Assembly (NCBI GenBank): GCA_947626745.1
Contig: CANQTF010000003.1
Span: forward strand, 124,001-188,000
Direction of reading: 5' to 3'
DNA: 64,000 nt
DNA from: an uncultured Lachnospiraceae bacterium
GTDB taxonomy: Bacteria > Bacillota > Clostridia > Lachnospirales > Lachnospiraceae
Shown: positions 7,234-16,391 of the stretch, one piece after another
How positions within the stretch are numbered: position 1 is the first letter of the stretch
Layout: every line of letters begins with the position of its first letter
The notes under the pieces: generated by a model
Databases searched by the model: none
What the model saw: the letters and a program-made list of their open reading frames with translations, nothing else
What the model was told of the DNA's origin: nothing
Position numbers and translations under genes: made by a program

Positions 7234-10200
7234 ATGACGACCTCAAAATATTCAGAGCGCAGTAAAAACACGATAGAAACAATGGGAGTTATTTTATTAA
7301 CGTTGGCCGTGTTTCTTATAATAGGACAGGGAAATCTCAATTTTGGTTTATTTGACGATAATAAATCCCAATGGCTTCCGATAATTGATAAAGCGTATCA
7401 AACTTTGTTTCATACAGGGCATCTGCCGACGATTGATTTCTATCAAATGAAGGGAATGAAAATATATGATCAGGGGTATTACGGATTATGGAATCCGTTT
7501 ATGCTTGCGGCATATGTTATAAGGGCATATTTTCTGAATTTTTTAAATACCAATACCATATCCGTTTATATATGTCTGATGATCGTACTGGGTAATATAT
7601 GTTGTTGCAAAATATTCAGAGAATGTGGCAATACCCGTATATGTTCCGTGTTGTTCTCTGTTTCTATGATGTCCGTATCGGTTTATACTGCAATAAGCTA
7701 CTGGTATTATATTTATAATGTGTATTTTATTTTGGCATGGCTTTTGCTCCGATTGATTCGGAACAGAGAAAAACGAAGTTATTATGACTGTGGAGCGATT
7801 CTTGCATGCAGCCTGTTAATGGGGAATATACAGTATACGGTATATATGTATTTGGTATACACTATAATGACCGTAGTATTTTTCTATCAGAAAAAAAGCG
7901 AAAGTATCATGAAATGGTTGTCGAACAGCGTATGCATGGGCGTACTTTCAGTGCTGCCGTGTATTTTACTCTTGCTGGCATCGTTCAGAACGACAAATTT
8001 TTCACAGGGTAACAATGAATATTACAGCATGGTCGTTCACCCGCTCATTATGGCACTGTTTTCATGGCTTCCGTCCGCACTTTTGGGAAGTTTCGGCGAA
8101 AAAACGGAGGCATGGATATATGCCGATCATTATTTGCCGGATACAGGGAGCTTTCCGGGAGCGCGAAGTGCATATCTGGGAGTCTTATTATGTGCGGCGG
8201 TCATTTTTGTGATATGTCGTAAAAAGATACAAAAAGACCGTTTCTGTGAAATAGCGTGGGCGGGTGTGATCACAGCGGGAATAACGCTTATGTTATCTTT
8301 GGGTAAAATAGGTATTTTGGCAATATTTGCTCATCAGATCCCGTTACTTGACAATTTTCGTATTTTAATGAAATGGTTTGTATTGATCCCGCCGCTTTTA
8401 ATTCCTTGTTTTGGTGTGATAGCGAGAGAGCAAAAACGTATGCAAAGAAAGCGGGTTGTTTTTGTCCTTTGGGCGCTATTGATGATATTGGGAATACTGC
8501 AAAATCGGAAGATTTTACCGTATACCTCGACAGTGCAGACGGCAGAGGGAATACAAAGGCTGCAAGATCTAGGGGTGGATTACCGCAATTATCGTATTTT
8601 GAGCTTTGCAAAAGGTGAGGAAGTTCAGGTTACATATCCTCAATGGGAAGAGTTTGACAGCAGAGAACAAGTAAGCTATGAGGAAAAATATTCTAAAAAT
8701 ATAGGAACAAGCGCCGGAATAGTGACACTTGGCGGTTATGATCTGGCGTTTGCATATAAACAGTTTCAAATGAGCGATCACATTATGGAAACGATGTCTG
8801 GTTATGCCACAGAGTTCGGCTATGACAATATGGTAATTGAAGAAAATTTTTTGCCAAAGTACAGTAGAGATAATTTGAATTACTGGCAGGAGATAGGAAC
8901 ACTTAAGGAACAGCTTCTCGATAATGGTGTGAAATACTGTATTTTTACAAAGGATTCTTTATGTCTGCCGGTTTTTAAACAGTTGTTGCAAGATATGAAT
9001 CTGACGGTGGAATGGCAGCAGGATTTTTTGGAACATACAACGCTTTTATCTATTAGAGAGGCGCACCCTCTTATACAGGATACAAACGGCAATAAGATCA
9101 ATGCCGATGTAACGATGAATAAGATCACGTTTCCGGTACAAGGCTTTCAAAATGTTCGGATCAGTATGTATTACGATAAAAATATGCAGGGATTTTATAT
9201 CGACAATAGCGGTAACAAGGAATCCGTGTCTGTAATGCCGGATGAAAAGGGCTATCTTTGGATCTCGGATATTCCGCAGGATAGTGACGGCGTAATTGAG
9301 ATTACCTATTTGAACCGTTTATATGTGTCATGTCAAATATGGATCGTTATGGAAGCACTGATCATAGGATTTTTGTTGTTTATGCCGGAAGTAAATACGG
9401 TAAAGAGACTTTGCCAATATGCAGATGAGAAAATACAAGCGGTATACCGTTCTTTGATGAAAACCGCTCCGTACAGAGGCGTAAAAATCTGTTTTATAGG
9501 AATGATATGCGGTTATATGGGCTTTATGGCGTTCTATTATTTGCATATCCAGTGTACGGTTCCGGATGAAGACTGGTTTTTGGAGATGTTTCGTACGATT
9601 CATAAAATGGCGCAGGGAAATATTTTTTCTTATCTGGGTAATACGGAAAATTATTTGGGATACGGGCAGATTTATTGGATATTGAGCAGTATTTGTCCCA
9701 ATATTATAGTTCTTAGGATCATTTCCTATCTGCTGATTATGGGGAGCATGATACTTACTTTTTGTGATATCGGCAACCGATACGGCAGGAAAATGATTCC
9801 ATATGCGGGTATACTGTGGATTTCTATGCCGTTTACATGGTTTAGTGATAAAATCATCGGACCGGAGATACTGGGCTTGTTTATAGGCATCTTGGGGATA
9901 TATATAGTACATTGGCGGCAGAAAAAATGGATCGGCTGGATCTTGTTAGGAATAAGCGGCGCAATAAAAACTTATTACATGATATTTATGCTTTTTGCAG
10001 TACTGGCACTTCTTAGAGAGAGAAAAATGCAAGGGGCGGCGCTATCGGCAAAGGGCATAGGATTAAGTATCTGCGGTTTTTTGATCAGTAATCCGATCTT
10101 ATTATGGGATACGCAGACATATTTGGAAAATGCAGCTATGGGGAAAGGTTTTTCGCCGGAATTTATCGACCGTGTATTTGAAAGACATGAATACGAATGG

Positions 10201-10884
10201 GACATGGTTATAGTAAACGGTGCTTTTGAGGGATATATCAGCGCTTTTTTGCTGGCGGCGGCAGTCCTGCTTGGCCTGTATAAGACAGTACATCATAGCG
10301 ATAAAATAACAAAATATGGAGATGAAGCCGTAGCGGGGATATTGTCATTATTGTTGATCCTCATCTGTAGCAGGGCCGGATTCTTGGGGTGGTATCTGCT
10401 GCCGCTGTGTTATTTGATGGAAATATTTGTGTGCGGGCAATTTTATTCAGGGGATCAAGGGAGAAAGGCACAAAATATAAAGCAGTGGTTATTGGCAATA
10501 TGCTTGCTGATCAACGGAGCGCTGCTGCTTCCGGATCACATTCTTAATCGGCAAAACAATATAGAATATATGCATATGTTGGCGGATAAAGTTGAAATAT
10601 GCACGGAAATACAGAGTGAAGAAGAACGTATCAAACAGGAAATGCCTGACGCGACATGGTACTATCTTCTGGATCATCATATGGATCAATATGCCTATAA
10701 TCGCAGAGATTACACGAACTTTTATTTTTTAAATGCAGAAGGTATTGCGGTCATCGGCAATCGGGCGCAGCATGCAAAGGGGCTTGGAGAACTTGTAGAA
10801 AAGGCTGTCAAAGGCGAGGAACATTTGCGCGTTTTGGGACGCACGAAAGACGCGTGGATTATACAAAGACGAAATGACTTGTAG
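7234..10884 (+). CDS. giant double GT-C-type membrane protein
   Basis: 1216 residues. The start ATG directly follows the previous stop and has GGGAGG eight to nine bases upstream. The N-terminal half has a first transmembrane helix, then an acidic loop (DD at residues 41-42 in GLFDDNKSQW), then many helices and a large soluble segment (about 430-700), an arrangement like YfhO-type membrane proteins. The second half begins near residue 740 with another transmembrane helix followed by VPDEDWFLEM (acidic residues 778-780) and about nine more helices. That is the pattern of GT39/ArnT-like GT-C transferases, in which an acidic residue in the first outer loop is catalytic. It probably transfers sugars from polyprenyl-phosphate donors outside the membrane (inference). 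Confidence 0.7.
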   Translation: MTTSKYSERSKNTIETMGVILLTLAVFLIIGQGNLNFGLFDDNKSQWLPIIDKAYQTLFHTGHLPTIDFYQMKGMKIYDQGYYGLWNPFMLAAYVIRAYFLNFLNTNTISVYICLMIVLGNICCCKIFRECGNTRICSVLFSVSMMSVSVYTAISYWYYIYNVYFILAWLLLRLIRNREKRSYYDCGAILACSLLMGNIQYTVYMYLVYTIMTVVFFYQKKSESIMKWLSNSVCMGVLSVLPCILLLLASFRTTNFSQGNNEYYSMVVHPLIMALFSWLPSALLGSFGEKTEAWIYADHYLPDTGSFPGARSAYLGVLLCAAVIFVICRKKIQKDRFCEIAWAGVITAGITLMLSLGKIGILAIFAHQIPLLDNFRILMKWFVLIPPLLIPCFGVIAREQKRMQRKRVVFVLWALLMILGILQNRKILPYTSTVQTAEGIQRLQDLGVDYRNYRILSFAKGEEVQVTYPQWEEFDSREQVSYEEKYSKNIGTSAGIVTLGGYDLAFAYKQFQMSDHIMETMSGYATEFGYDNMVIEENFLPKYSRDNLNYWQEIGTLKEQLLDNGVKYCIFTKDSLCLPVFKQLLQDMNLTVEWQQDFLEHTTLLSIREAHPLIQDTNGNKINADVTMNKITFPVQGFQNVRISMYYDKNMQGFYIDNSGNKESVSVMPDEKGYLWISDIPQDSDGVIEITYLNRLYVSCQIWIVMEALIIGFLLFMPEVNTVKRLCQYADEKIQAVYRSLMKTAPYRGVKICFIGMICGYMGFMAFYYLHIQCTVPDEDWFLEMFRTIHKMAQGNIFSYLGNTENYLGYGQIYWILSSICPNIIVLRIISYLLIMGSMILTFCDIGNRYGRKMIPYAGILWISMPFTWFSDKIIGPEILGLFIGILGIYIVHWRQKKWIGWILLGISGAIKTYYMIFMLFAVLALLRERKMQGAALSAKGIGLSICGFLISNPILLWDTQTYLENAAMGKGFSPEFIDRVFERHEYEWDMVIVNGAFEGYISAFLLAAAVLLGLYKTVHHSDKITKYGDEAVAGILSLLLILICSRAGFLGWYLLPLCYLMEIFVCGQFYSGDQGRKAQNIKQWLLAICLLINGALLLPDHILNRQNNIEYMHMLADKVEICTEIQSEEERIKQEMPDATWYYLLDHHMDQYAYNRRDYTNFYFLNAEGIAVIGNRAQHAKGLGELVEKAVKGEEHLRVLGRTKDAWIIQRRNDL

Positions 10885-10909
10885 ATAGTATAGTAAGGGG
10901 AAAGTATAA

Positions 10910-11380
10910 ATGAAATTTATGGCTAATATATTTAAGATATCAACGATTCTTTTAATTTTCATGGGCGGCATCATAATCGGACAAACGGTACAGGCAAAAT
11001 ATGTTGTAAATGCGGGGCAGCTTTTAGAGGAATCGGCCATAGAAGGGAAACCGCTTTTGGTTCAGGAAGGTGATCAGATTGCTGTATATTTTGGCGGCAT
11101 ACAGGGGGAAACTCTCAACTTTATCGTATGCAATTATGGAGAAAGCAAGTTGACGGAAGTATCGGTAATGAATATGGAATTGGACGGACAGAAAGCGGAC
11201 AGTTATTCTTATCTTGGCGGGATTCGGTCCGGTGAGATAAAAAGATGTCCGATTGATTATGAACTGCCACAAAACAAAGAAACCAATGCATTGCCGGAGC
11301 ATATTCGCGGCTGGTTGTTTGTCCGCGGCAGTCAAAATTATATACATCAGAAAATAGATATCGATCTTTCTGAAAAATAA
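10910..11380 (+). CDS. small exported protein of unknown function
   Basis: 156 residues with AAGGGG about nine bases before the ATG. Residues 1-29 form a signal peptide or anchor (ISTILLIFMGGIIIGQTVQA). The rest is soluble and probably all-beta, with segments VQEGDQIAVYFGG, ETLNFIVCNYGES and RGWLFVRGSQNY. I do not recognise the family. It is the last gene of the AT-rich island and follows the giant GT-C gene by 25 bases, so it is probably cotranscribed and may assist that protein. Confidence 0.7.
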   Translation: MKFMANIFKISTILLIFMGGIIIGQTVQAKYVVNAGQLLEESAIEGKPLLVQEGDQIAVYFGGIQGETLNFIVCNYGESKLTEVSVMNMELDGQKADSYSYLGGIRSGEIKRCPIDYELPQNKETNALPEHIRGWLFVRGSQNYIHQKIDIDLSEK

Positions 11381-11505
11381 TGTAATCTTAAAAGAATACG
11401 AAATTAAGCATAAGCATGGCATCATATGATAAAATATGATAAAATATATACCTAATATGAACTGTACATCTAGTTATATATCATGAAAACGGTGAGGCAG
11501 TTATC

Positions 11506-12576
11506 ATGCAAGATTTCATCAGGATATCCAAATATGCGGGCATGCGCAACGATCTGGCACAGGCGGGCGGCGGCAACACCTCCGTCAAACTGGACGAGCA
11601 TATCATGCTGGTCAAGAGCTCGGGCTTTCAACTGGCGGATGTGAGCGAGCAGACCGGGTATGCCAAAGTGGATTACGGGAAGATCACGGATCATTTTCAG
11701 AGCTATGTGGGGACGAGCGGCGGGGAGGTTCTGACCGAGGAGGTCGGCAAGGCGCTGCTCGCCGAGGCACACATCGAGGGCGGACGCCCTTCCATAGAGA
11801 CATTCCTGCACGCGGTCACGGGGAAATACACGCTGCATTCCCACCCGACGCTGGTGAATGTCCTGACCGCGCGCGACGGCGGTACAGATATCCTGCGGAC
11901 GCTTTTTCCGACGGCGGTGTTCGTTCCGTACAGGAAGCCGGGCGCGGCGCTGGCGGAGACTTATTACAGGCTGTACGCAGAGCAGCGGGCACAGGGGGCG
12001 GACGGCTCTGTGGTCTTTCTGGCAAACCACGGACTGGTGGTGAGCGGGGACAACGGCGATACGGTGATCGACCGGACAGAACAGGTTTTGCAGAAGATCG
12101 CGGCGTATTTGGAAATAGACGACAGCGCCTATCGGGAAGCGACGAAGCTCTGGCGGACGATAGAGCAGATCGGCGCGCTGTCGGGATACATAGTATATGT
12201 TTCGGAGAACCGTTACCTGTCGCGGGAGTACGCAGGTGAACCGCTGGCGGAGGCCGGGCTGTGGGAGCATGCCTTCTGTCCGGACTGCGTGGTCTATGCG
12301 AACAAGAAGCTGCTGCGGCTCGACAAAGAATATAAAGCCGCGGATATAACGGATTTTATGGAGCGGTACGGCGCTCCTGCGCTGATCTATCACGAGGGCA
12401 GCTTCTATATTCTGGCGGAGAGCGTGAGGAAAGCGCAGGAGATCGAGAACGTGATGAGCTTCGCGGCGCGGGTGCAGCGCGCGGATCTCGGGCAGAAAAT
12501 GAATTATCTGAGCGATGCACAGGCGGACGAGCTGTTAAATTGGGACGCGGAAAAGTTCCGCCGGCAGAAAGGATAG
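11506..12576 (+). CDS. class II aldolase/adducin family protein
   Basis: 356 residues. The N-terminal 210 residues form a class II aldolase domain: substrate-phosphate loop motif AQAGGGNTSVKL, zinc ligands in TLHSHPTLVNVL and a further His in FLANHGLVVSGD. Members cleave or form sugar phosphates (fuculose-1-P, rhamnulose-1-P), epimerise ribulose-5-P, or decarboxylate tetronate phosphates. A 140-residue C-terminal extension (from about ENRYLSREYAG) has a CPDCVVY motif and is not part of the basic aldolase fold. It is the first gene of a tight GC-rich operon with nucleotidyltransferase, kinase, phosphatase and glycosyltransferases, so a role in making a surface-glycan precursor is likely. The exact reaction cannot be read from sequence. 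Confidence 0.85.
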   Translation: MQDFIRISKYAGMRNDLAQAGGGNTSVKLDEHIMLVKSSGFQLADVSEQTGYAKVDYGKITDHFQSYVGTSGGEVLTEEVGKALLAEAHIEGGRPSIETFLHAVTGKYTLHSHPTLVNVLTARDGGTDILRTLFPTAVFVPYRKPGAALAETYYRLYAEQRAQGADGSVVFLANHGLVVSGDNGDTVIDRTEQVLQKIAAYLEIDDSAYREATKLWRTIEQIGALSGYIVYVSENRYLSREYAGEPLAEAGLWEHAFCPDCVVYANKKLLRLDKEYKAADITDFMERYGAPALIYHEGSFYILAESVRKAQEIENVMSFAARVQRADLGQKMNYLSDAQADELLNWDAEKFRRQKG

Positions 12577-12583
12577 AGAGATC

Positions 12584-14221
12584 ATGAATGTCGTCATTCC
12601 GATGACCGGATACGGCTCGCGCTTTGCGGCGGCGGGCTATCGGGAACTGAAACCTTTTATCAGGGTCATGGACAGGCCGATCATAGAGTGGATCGTGACG
12701 GGAATGTACCCTGCGGACGTAACGTTTATTTTTGTCTGCCGCGGGGAGCATCTGCGGAAGGATCCGTCCATGCGGGAGAGGCTGCTGGGGCTTGCCCCGA
12801 AGGCGGTCGTCGTGTCGATCGATGACTGGGTGAAGAAGGGGCCGGTGTATGATGTGCTGCGCGCATACGAGATGCTGTGCGGACAGGAGGACGGCGGCAT
12901 CGACCCGAAGGACGGATTTATCATCAATTACTGTGACTTCTATATGACATGGGATTACGCCGCCTTTGCCAAGGAGGCAAAGGAGCGCGGCTGTGACGGC
13001 GCCGTTCCGTGTTACACGGGCTTCCACCCGAATCTGCTGCCGGAGAAGAATTATTATGCCTCCTGCCTGACCGATGCGCATGACGATCTGATCGAGATCC
13101 GGGAGAAGTATTCCTTTGAGAAAGATAAGATGAAAGCGAAACACTCGCCGGGAGTGTATTATTTTAAGAACGGCGAGGTGATGCAAAAATACTGCCGTAT
13201 GCTGACGGAACATGAGGAGTGTGCGATCAACGGGGAATTTTACGCGTCCCTCCCGTATAACTTTATGGTGCGCGACGGCCTGAAGGTATGGGTGCCGACG
13301 AATGTCAGACACTTCTGCCAGTGGGGCACGCCGGAAGACATGAAGGAGTTTGTCTACTGGACGGATCGGATCTGCTCGGCAGGAAAAGAGGCGGCGGACG
13401 CGCCGATAGCAGACGGCGGGCACGGCAGGATATTGATCCCCATGGCGGGCGCGGGGCAGCGCTTTGCGGACGCGGGATACAAGGTACATAAACCGGCGAT
13501 CATGACGGTGGATCGAAGGACAGGGCAGGAAAAGCCGATGGTGGTGTGCGCCACGGCGGATCTGCCGGGGCTGGCGGCGGACGGCGGCAACGTCATCTAT
13601 GTGGACAGGACTTTTCACAAGACAGACGGGGTGGAGGCTGCGATCCGCAGTTACTATCCGAAGGCCGAGTTCATCACGGTAGACCATTTGACCGAAGGAC
13701 AGGCCTGTACCTGTATGCTTGCCGAAGACAGCTTGGATCCGGCAGAGCCTCTGCTGATCGCGGGCTGCGATAACGGTATGGATATCGACAGGGAGGCTTT
13801 CGATGCGCTGACGCGTGTGTGCGACTGTATCGTATTCACTTACCGGCACAACGAGGCTGTTCTGGCGAATCCCAATGCCTATGGGTGGATGATAGCGGAC
13901 GCGGACGGTAATATTACAGGCACATCGATCAAGAAAGCGATCTCTGATACGCCGATGGAAGATCCTGCCGTGGTGGCGACTTTCTGGTTCAGACAGGCGA
14001 GGATATTCACGGAGGCGACGAAGAAGATGATCGCGGAAGATGACCGCATCAACGGAGAGTTTTACGTCGATCAGGTGGTGAAGCACGTGCTGGAGCTGGG
14101 ATACACCGCCAAGATATTCGATATCGACCGCTATGTCGGGTGGGGTACGCCCGCAGATTATGAGAATTATCAAAGGACATGGCGGTATTTTCAGGATCTT
14201 GTGGAAGAGGAAGCCCTGTAA
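12584..14221 (+). CDS. tandem-domain sugar nucleotidyltransferase
   Basis: 545 residues made of two nucleotidyltransferase domains. Domain 1 (about 1-265) opens with IPMTGYGSRFAAAGYRELKP and has NYCDFYMTWDY, with the metal-binding Asp. Domain 2 (about 280-545) opens with IPMAGAGQRFADAGYKVHKP and has AGCDNGMDID at the matching place; both end with a WGTPxD motif. Each keeps the glycine-rich loop and the downstream Lys-Pro of NTP-transferases that join a nucleotide to a sugar or polyol phosphate. The start lies eight bases after the aldolase stop. The pair may activate two related substrates, or one domain may be regulatory. The nucleotide cannot be inferred. Confidence 0.82.
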   Translation: MNVVIPMTGYGSRFAAAGYRELKPFIRVMDRPIIEWIVTGMYPADVTFIFVCRGEHLRKDPSMRERLLGLAPKAVVVSIDDWVKKGPVYDVLRAYEMLCGQEDGGIDPKDGFIINYCDFYMTWDYAAFAKEAKERGCDGAVPCYTGFHPNLLPEKNYYASCLTDAHDDLIEIREKYSFEKDKMKAKHSPGVYYFKNGEVMQKYCRMLTEHEECAINGEFYASLPYNFMVRDGLKVWVPTNVRHFCQWGTPEDMKEFVYWTDRICSAGKEAADAPIADGGHGRILIPMAGAGQRFADAGYKVHKPAIMTVDRRTGQEKPMVVCATADLPGLAADGGNVIYVDRTFHKTDGVEAAIRSYYPKAEFITVDHLTEGQACTCMLAEDSLDPAEPLLIAGCDNGMDIDREAFDALTRVCDCIVFTYRHNEAVLANPNAYGWMIADADGNITGTSIKKAISDTPMEDPAVVATFWFRQARIFTEATKKMIAEDDRINGEFYVDQVVKHVLELGYTAKIFDIDRYVGWGTPADYENYQRTWRYFQDLVEEEAL

Positions 14222-14254
14222 GGGCCGGAAGATACCTAGGAAAAACGGAAAGGC

Positions 14255-16381
14255 ATGAGCTTCATGTTGCGCAGACTGGATACGTTGGATTGGGAAAAAA
14301 ATTATTATAAAATACTGCTGTCAGTCGTCATCGCGGCAGTTCTGTTTAAACTGCTCCTAATGGGACTGTTCTCGTCGGATTATCAGGATCTCATGTTCAT
14401 TCCCTTTGTGCAGTGCTTTCTGGACGGAAAAAATCCCTATCAGTATTATTATGACAATCGGCTGCTGTCCTCTTTTCCGTATCCGCCGGTGATGCTGTAT
14501 ATCGAGTGCATCGGGGGTATCCTTGTGAGGCTTGGCGGCGCGCTTCCGGTCTTTATGCGGAATCTGCTGTTCAAGCTGCCGCTGCTTTTGGCGGATCTTC
14601 TGGGGCTGTACTATCTGATGCGTATTTCCAAGTCGCGGCGGAAGTATATCATCGCGCTGTATTTTCTGTCCCCGATCATTCTGTACGCCACCTATATGCA
14701 CGGACAGCTGGACATTATCCCGACGGTGTTTCTGGTGGGCGCGGTCTGCTATCTGACGGAAACGGGCGCGTCGGAGGAGGAGGCAAAGTATAACGATTGG
14801 AAGTATGTGGCATTTCTTACGCTTTCCTTAGCGTCCAAATTTCACATCGCGGTGGTGCTGCCGCTGTTTTTCCTGTATCTTTACAAGAAGAAGGGGCGCA
14901 AAAAAGCAGTGATCCTGACGGGATTGCCCGTCTTGTGTACGGCGCTTATCATCGCTCCTTTCTGGGGAAGCGGTTTTGTCAACTTGGTGCTCTTGAACAA
15001 GGAACAGAGTGTCATCGACGATGTCTATATCGAGTACGGCAGCGCGCATCTGCTCCTGTGTGTGCTGGTGCTGCTCTTGGTTTATTTTCAGGCGTTTCAT
15101 ATCAACCGGATGAACAGGGAGCTGCTCATCAGTATGACGGGACTTCTCTTTTCGGTATTTCTCGCGTTTGTGCCGGCCATGCCCGCATGGTACATATGGG
15201 TCGTGCCCTTTTTCATGCTGTACCTCGCGGGATTATCCGTCAACCGCAGTAAAATGGTCCTCGTCTACGGCGGGTTCAATCTGCTGTATCTGCTCTATTA
15301 TGTCTGTTTTCATGTGACGCGGTTTACCGACCTGTCGTTTCTCGGCAGGGATCTCAACCGGCTGAAATACGCCAATGAGGGCGCGCGGAATATCGTATTT
15401 ACCTTAATGGTCGGCACATTTATGATCTTGGTCGTCTTCATGTATCTGTACGGCGTGAACAGCAATTCGTATTACCGCAGGAGAAACCGCCCGTTTACGA
15501 TCGGTATCGCCGGGGACAGCGGCGCCGGCAAGAGCAGACTGCTCGTCATGCTGCGCGAACTGCTCTCCGAGGAGAGTATCCTGCATATCGAGGGCGACGG
15601 CGATCACAGGTGGGAGCGGGGAGACACAAACTGGAAGGATAAGACGCACTTGGACCCGCTTGCCAATTACCTGTACAGACAGGCGGAGGATCTGCGCATA
15701 CTGCGCGGCAACAATGCGGTGAAAAGGGCGGATTACGACCACAGTACGGGAACCTTTACCGGCAGGAAAAGAGTAGCGCCGAAGCCGTATATCGTTATGT
15801 GCGGTCTTCACTCGCTGTATCTTCCGCAGATGCGGCAGGTCTTGGATATGAAGATCTATCTGGATACCGACGAGGCGCTGAGATGCCGCTGGAAGATGCT
15901 GCGGGATCAGAGTGAACGGGGCCATACGGCCGGGGAAGTGACGCGGCAAATGGAAAGGCGGCGCGCCGACGCGGAGAAATATATCTACCCGCAGAAGCAG
16001 TATGCCGATCTGGTGATTCGGTATTTTGACGACGCTCTGCCGCAGGATCAGGCGGCGGCGGACAGCCGGCCGCAGACCGATCCGAACGTGGAATTTCTGT
16101 TGGACGTGGGGATCAATGCCGAGCCTGTACTGGGACTCCTGCAGGAGCAGGGGATCAGCGGCAGCCTTGTCTATGACAAAGATCTGCTGCACCAGAGAAT
16201 GGTATTTGCCGGAGACGATCTGAAGAAAATCGACAAGGCCGTCTGGAGGCGGATAGCCCGTGCGGCGATCCTGCAGATGGAGGATCTGACCGGCGGGCAG
16301 GTCATATGGGAAGACGGCACCAACGGCTTGGTACAGGTTATCCTGCTTATGGTGCTCAGCGACATCATGAAGAGAGATTGA
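14255..16381 (+). CDS. GT-C-like membrane protein fused to uridine kinase/PRK-like domain (GC-rich copy)
   Basis: 708 residues with the same three-part layout as the protein at 5152. Polytopic GT87/DUF2029-like part: FSSDYQDLMFIPFV, KNPYQYY, FPYPPVMLYIE, YMHGQLDIIPT. Kinase part from about 412: Walker A GIAGDSGAGKS at 417-427, IEGDGDHRWERG, THLDPLANYLYRQAEDL, DYDHSTGTF, CGLHSLYLPQMR, then RD-x4-RG. Third domain about 600-708, with a DGTNGLVQVILL segment near the end. It lies inside a glycan operon between the nucleotidyltransferase and a HAD phosphatase, which points to a sugar or polyol-type acceptor for the kinase. GGAAAGG precedes two possible ATGs (14255 or 14264). The coupling of cytosolic kinase and membrane transferase is inference. 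Confidence 0.82.
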   Translation: MSFMLRRLDTLDWEKNYYKILLSVVIAAVLFKLLLMGLFSSDYQDLMFIPFVQCFLDGKNPYQYYYDNRLLSSFPYPPVMLYIECIGGILVRLGGALPVFMRNLLFKLPLLLADLLGLYYLMRISKSRRKYIIALYFLSPIILYATYMHGQLDIIPTVFLVGAVCYLTETGASEEEAKYNDWKYVAFLTLSLASKFHIAVVLPLFFLYLYKKKGRKKAVILTGLPVLCTALIIAPFWGSGFVNLVLLNKEQSVIDDVYIEYGSAHLLLCVLVLLLVYFQAFHINRMNRELLISMTGLLFSVFLAFVPAMPAWYIWVVPFFMLYLAGLSVNRSKMVLVYGGFNLLYLLYYVCFHVTRFTDLSFLGRDLNRLKYANEGARNIVFTLMVGTFMILVVFMYLYGVNSNSYYRRRNRPFTIGIAGDSGAGKSRLLVMLRELLSEESILHIEGDGDHRWERGDTNWKDKTHLDPLANYLYRQAEDLRILRGNNAVKRADYDHSTGTFTGRKRVAPKPYIVMCGLHSLYLPQMRQVLDMKIYLDTDEALRCRWKMLRDQSERGHTAGEVTRQMERRRADAEKYIYPQKQYADLVIRYFDDALPQDQAAADSRPQTDPNVEFLLDVGINAEPVLGLLQEQGISGSLVYDKDLLHQRMVFAGDDLKKIDKAVWRRIARAAILQMEDLTGGQVIWEDGTNGLVQVILLMVLSDIMKRD

Positions 16382-16391
16382 GGATAAGATC

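Noticed and set aside
11381-11505. Short tandem ATATGATAAA repeats before the aldolase gene as a CRISPR or iteron array
   Set aside because: Only two near-perfect units of about ten bases in AT-rich sequence; a promoter region is more likely, but no clear -35/-10 pair was found.
12356-14173. Long open frame on the minus strand opposite the nucleotidyltransferase
   Set aside because: His/Arg-rich composition with no motifs and no ribosome binding site; it mirrors the third-position bias of a GC-rich gene with clear domains.
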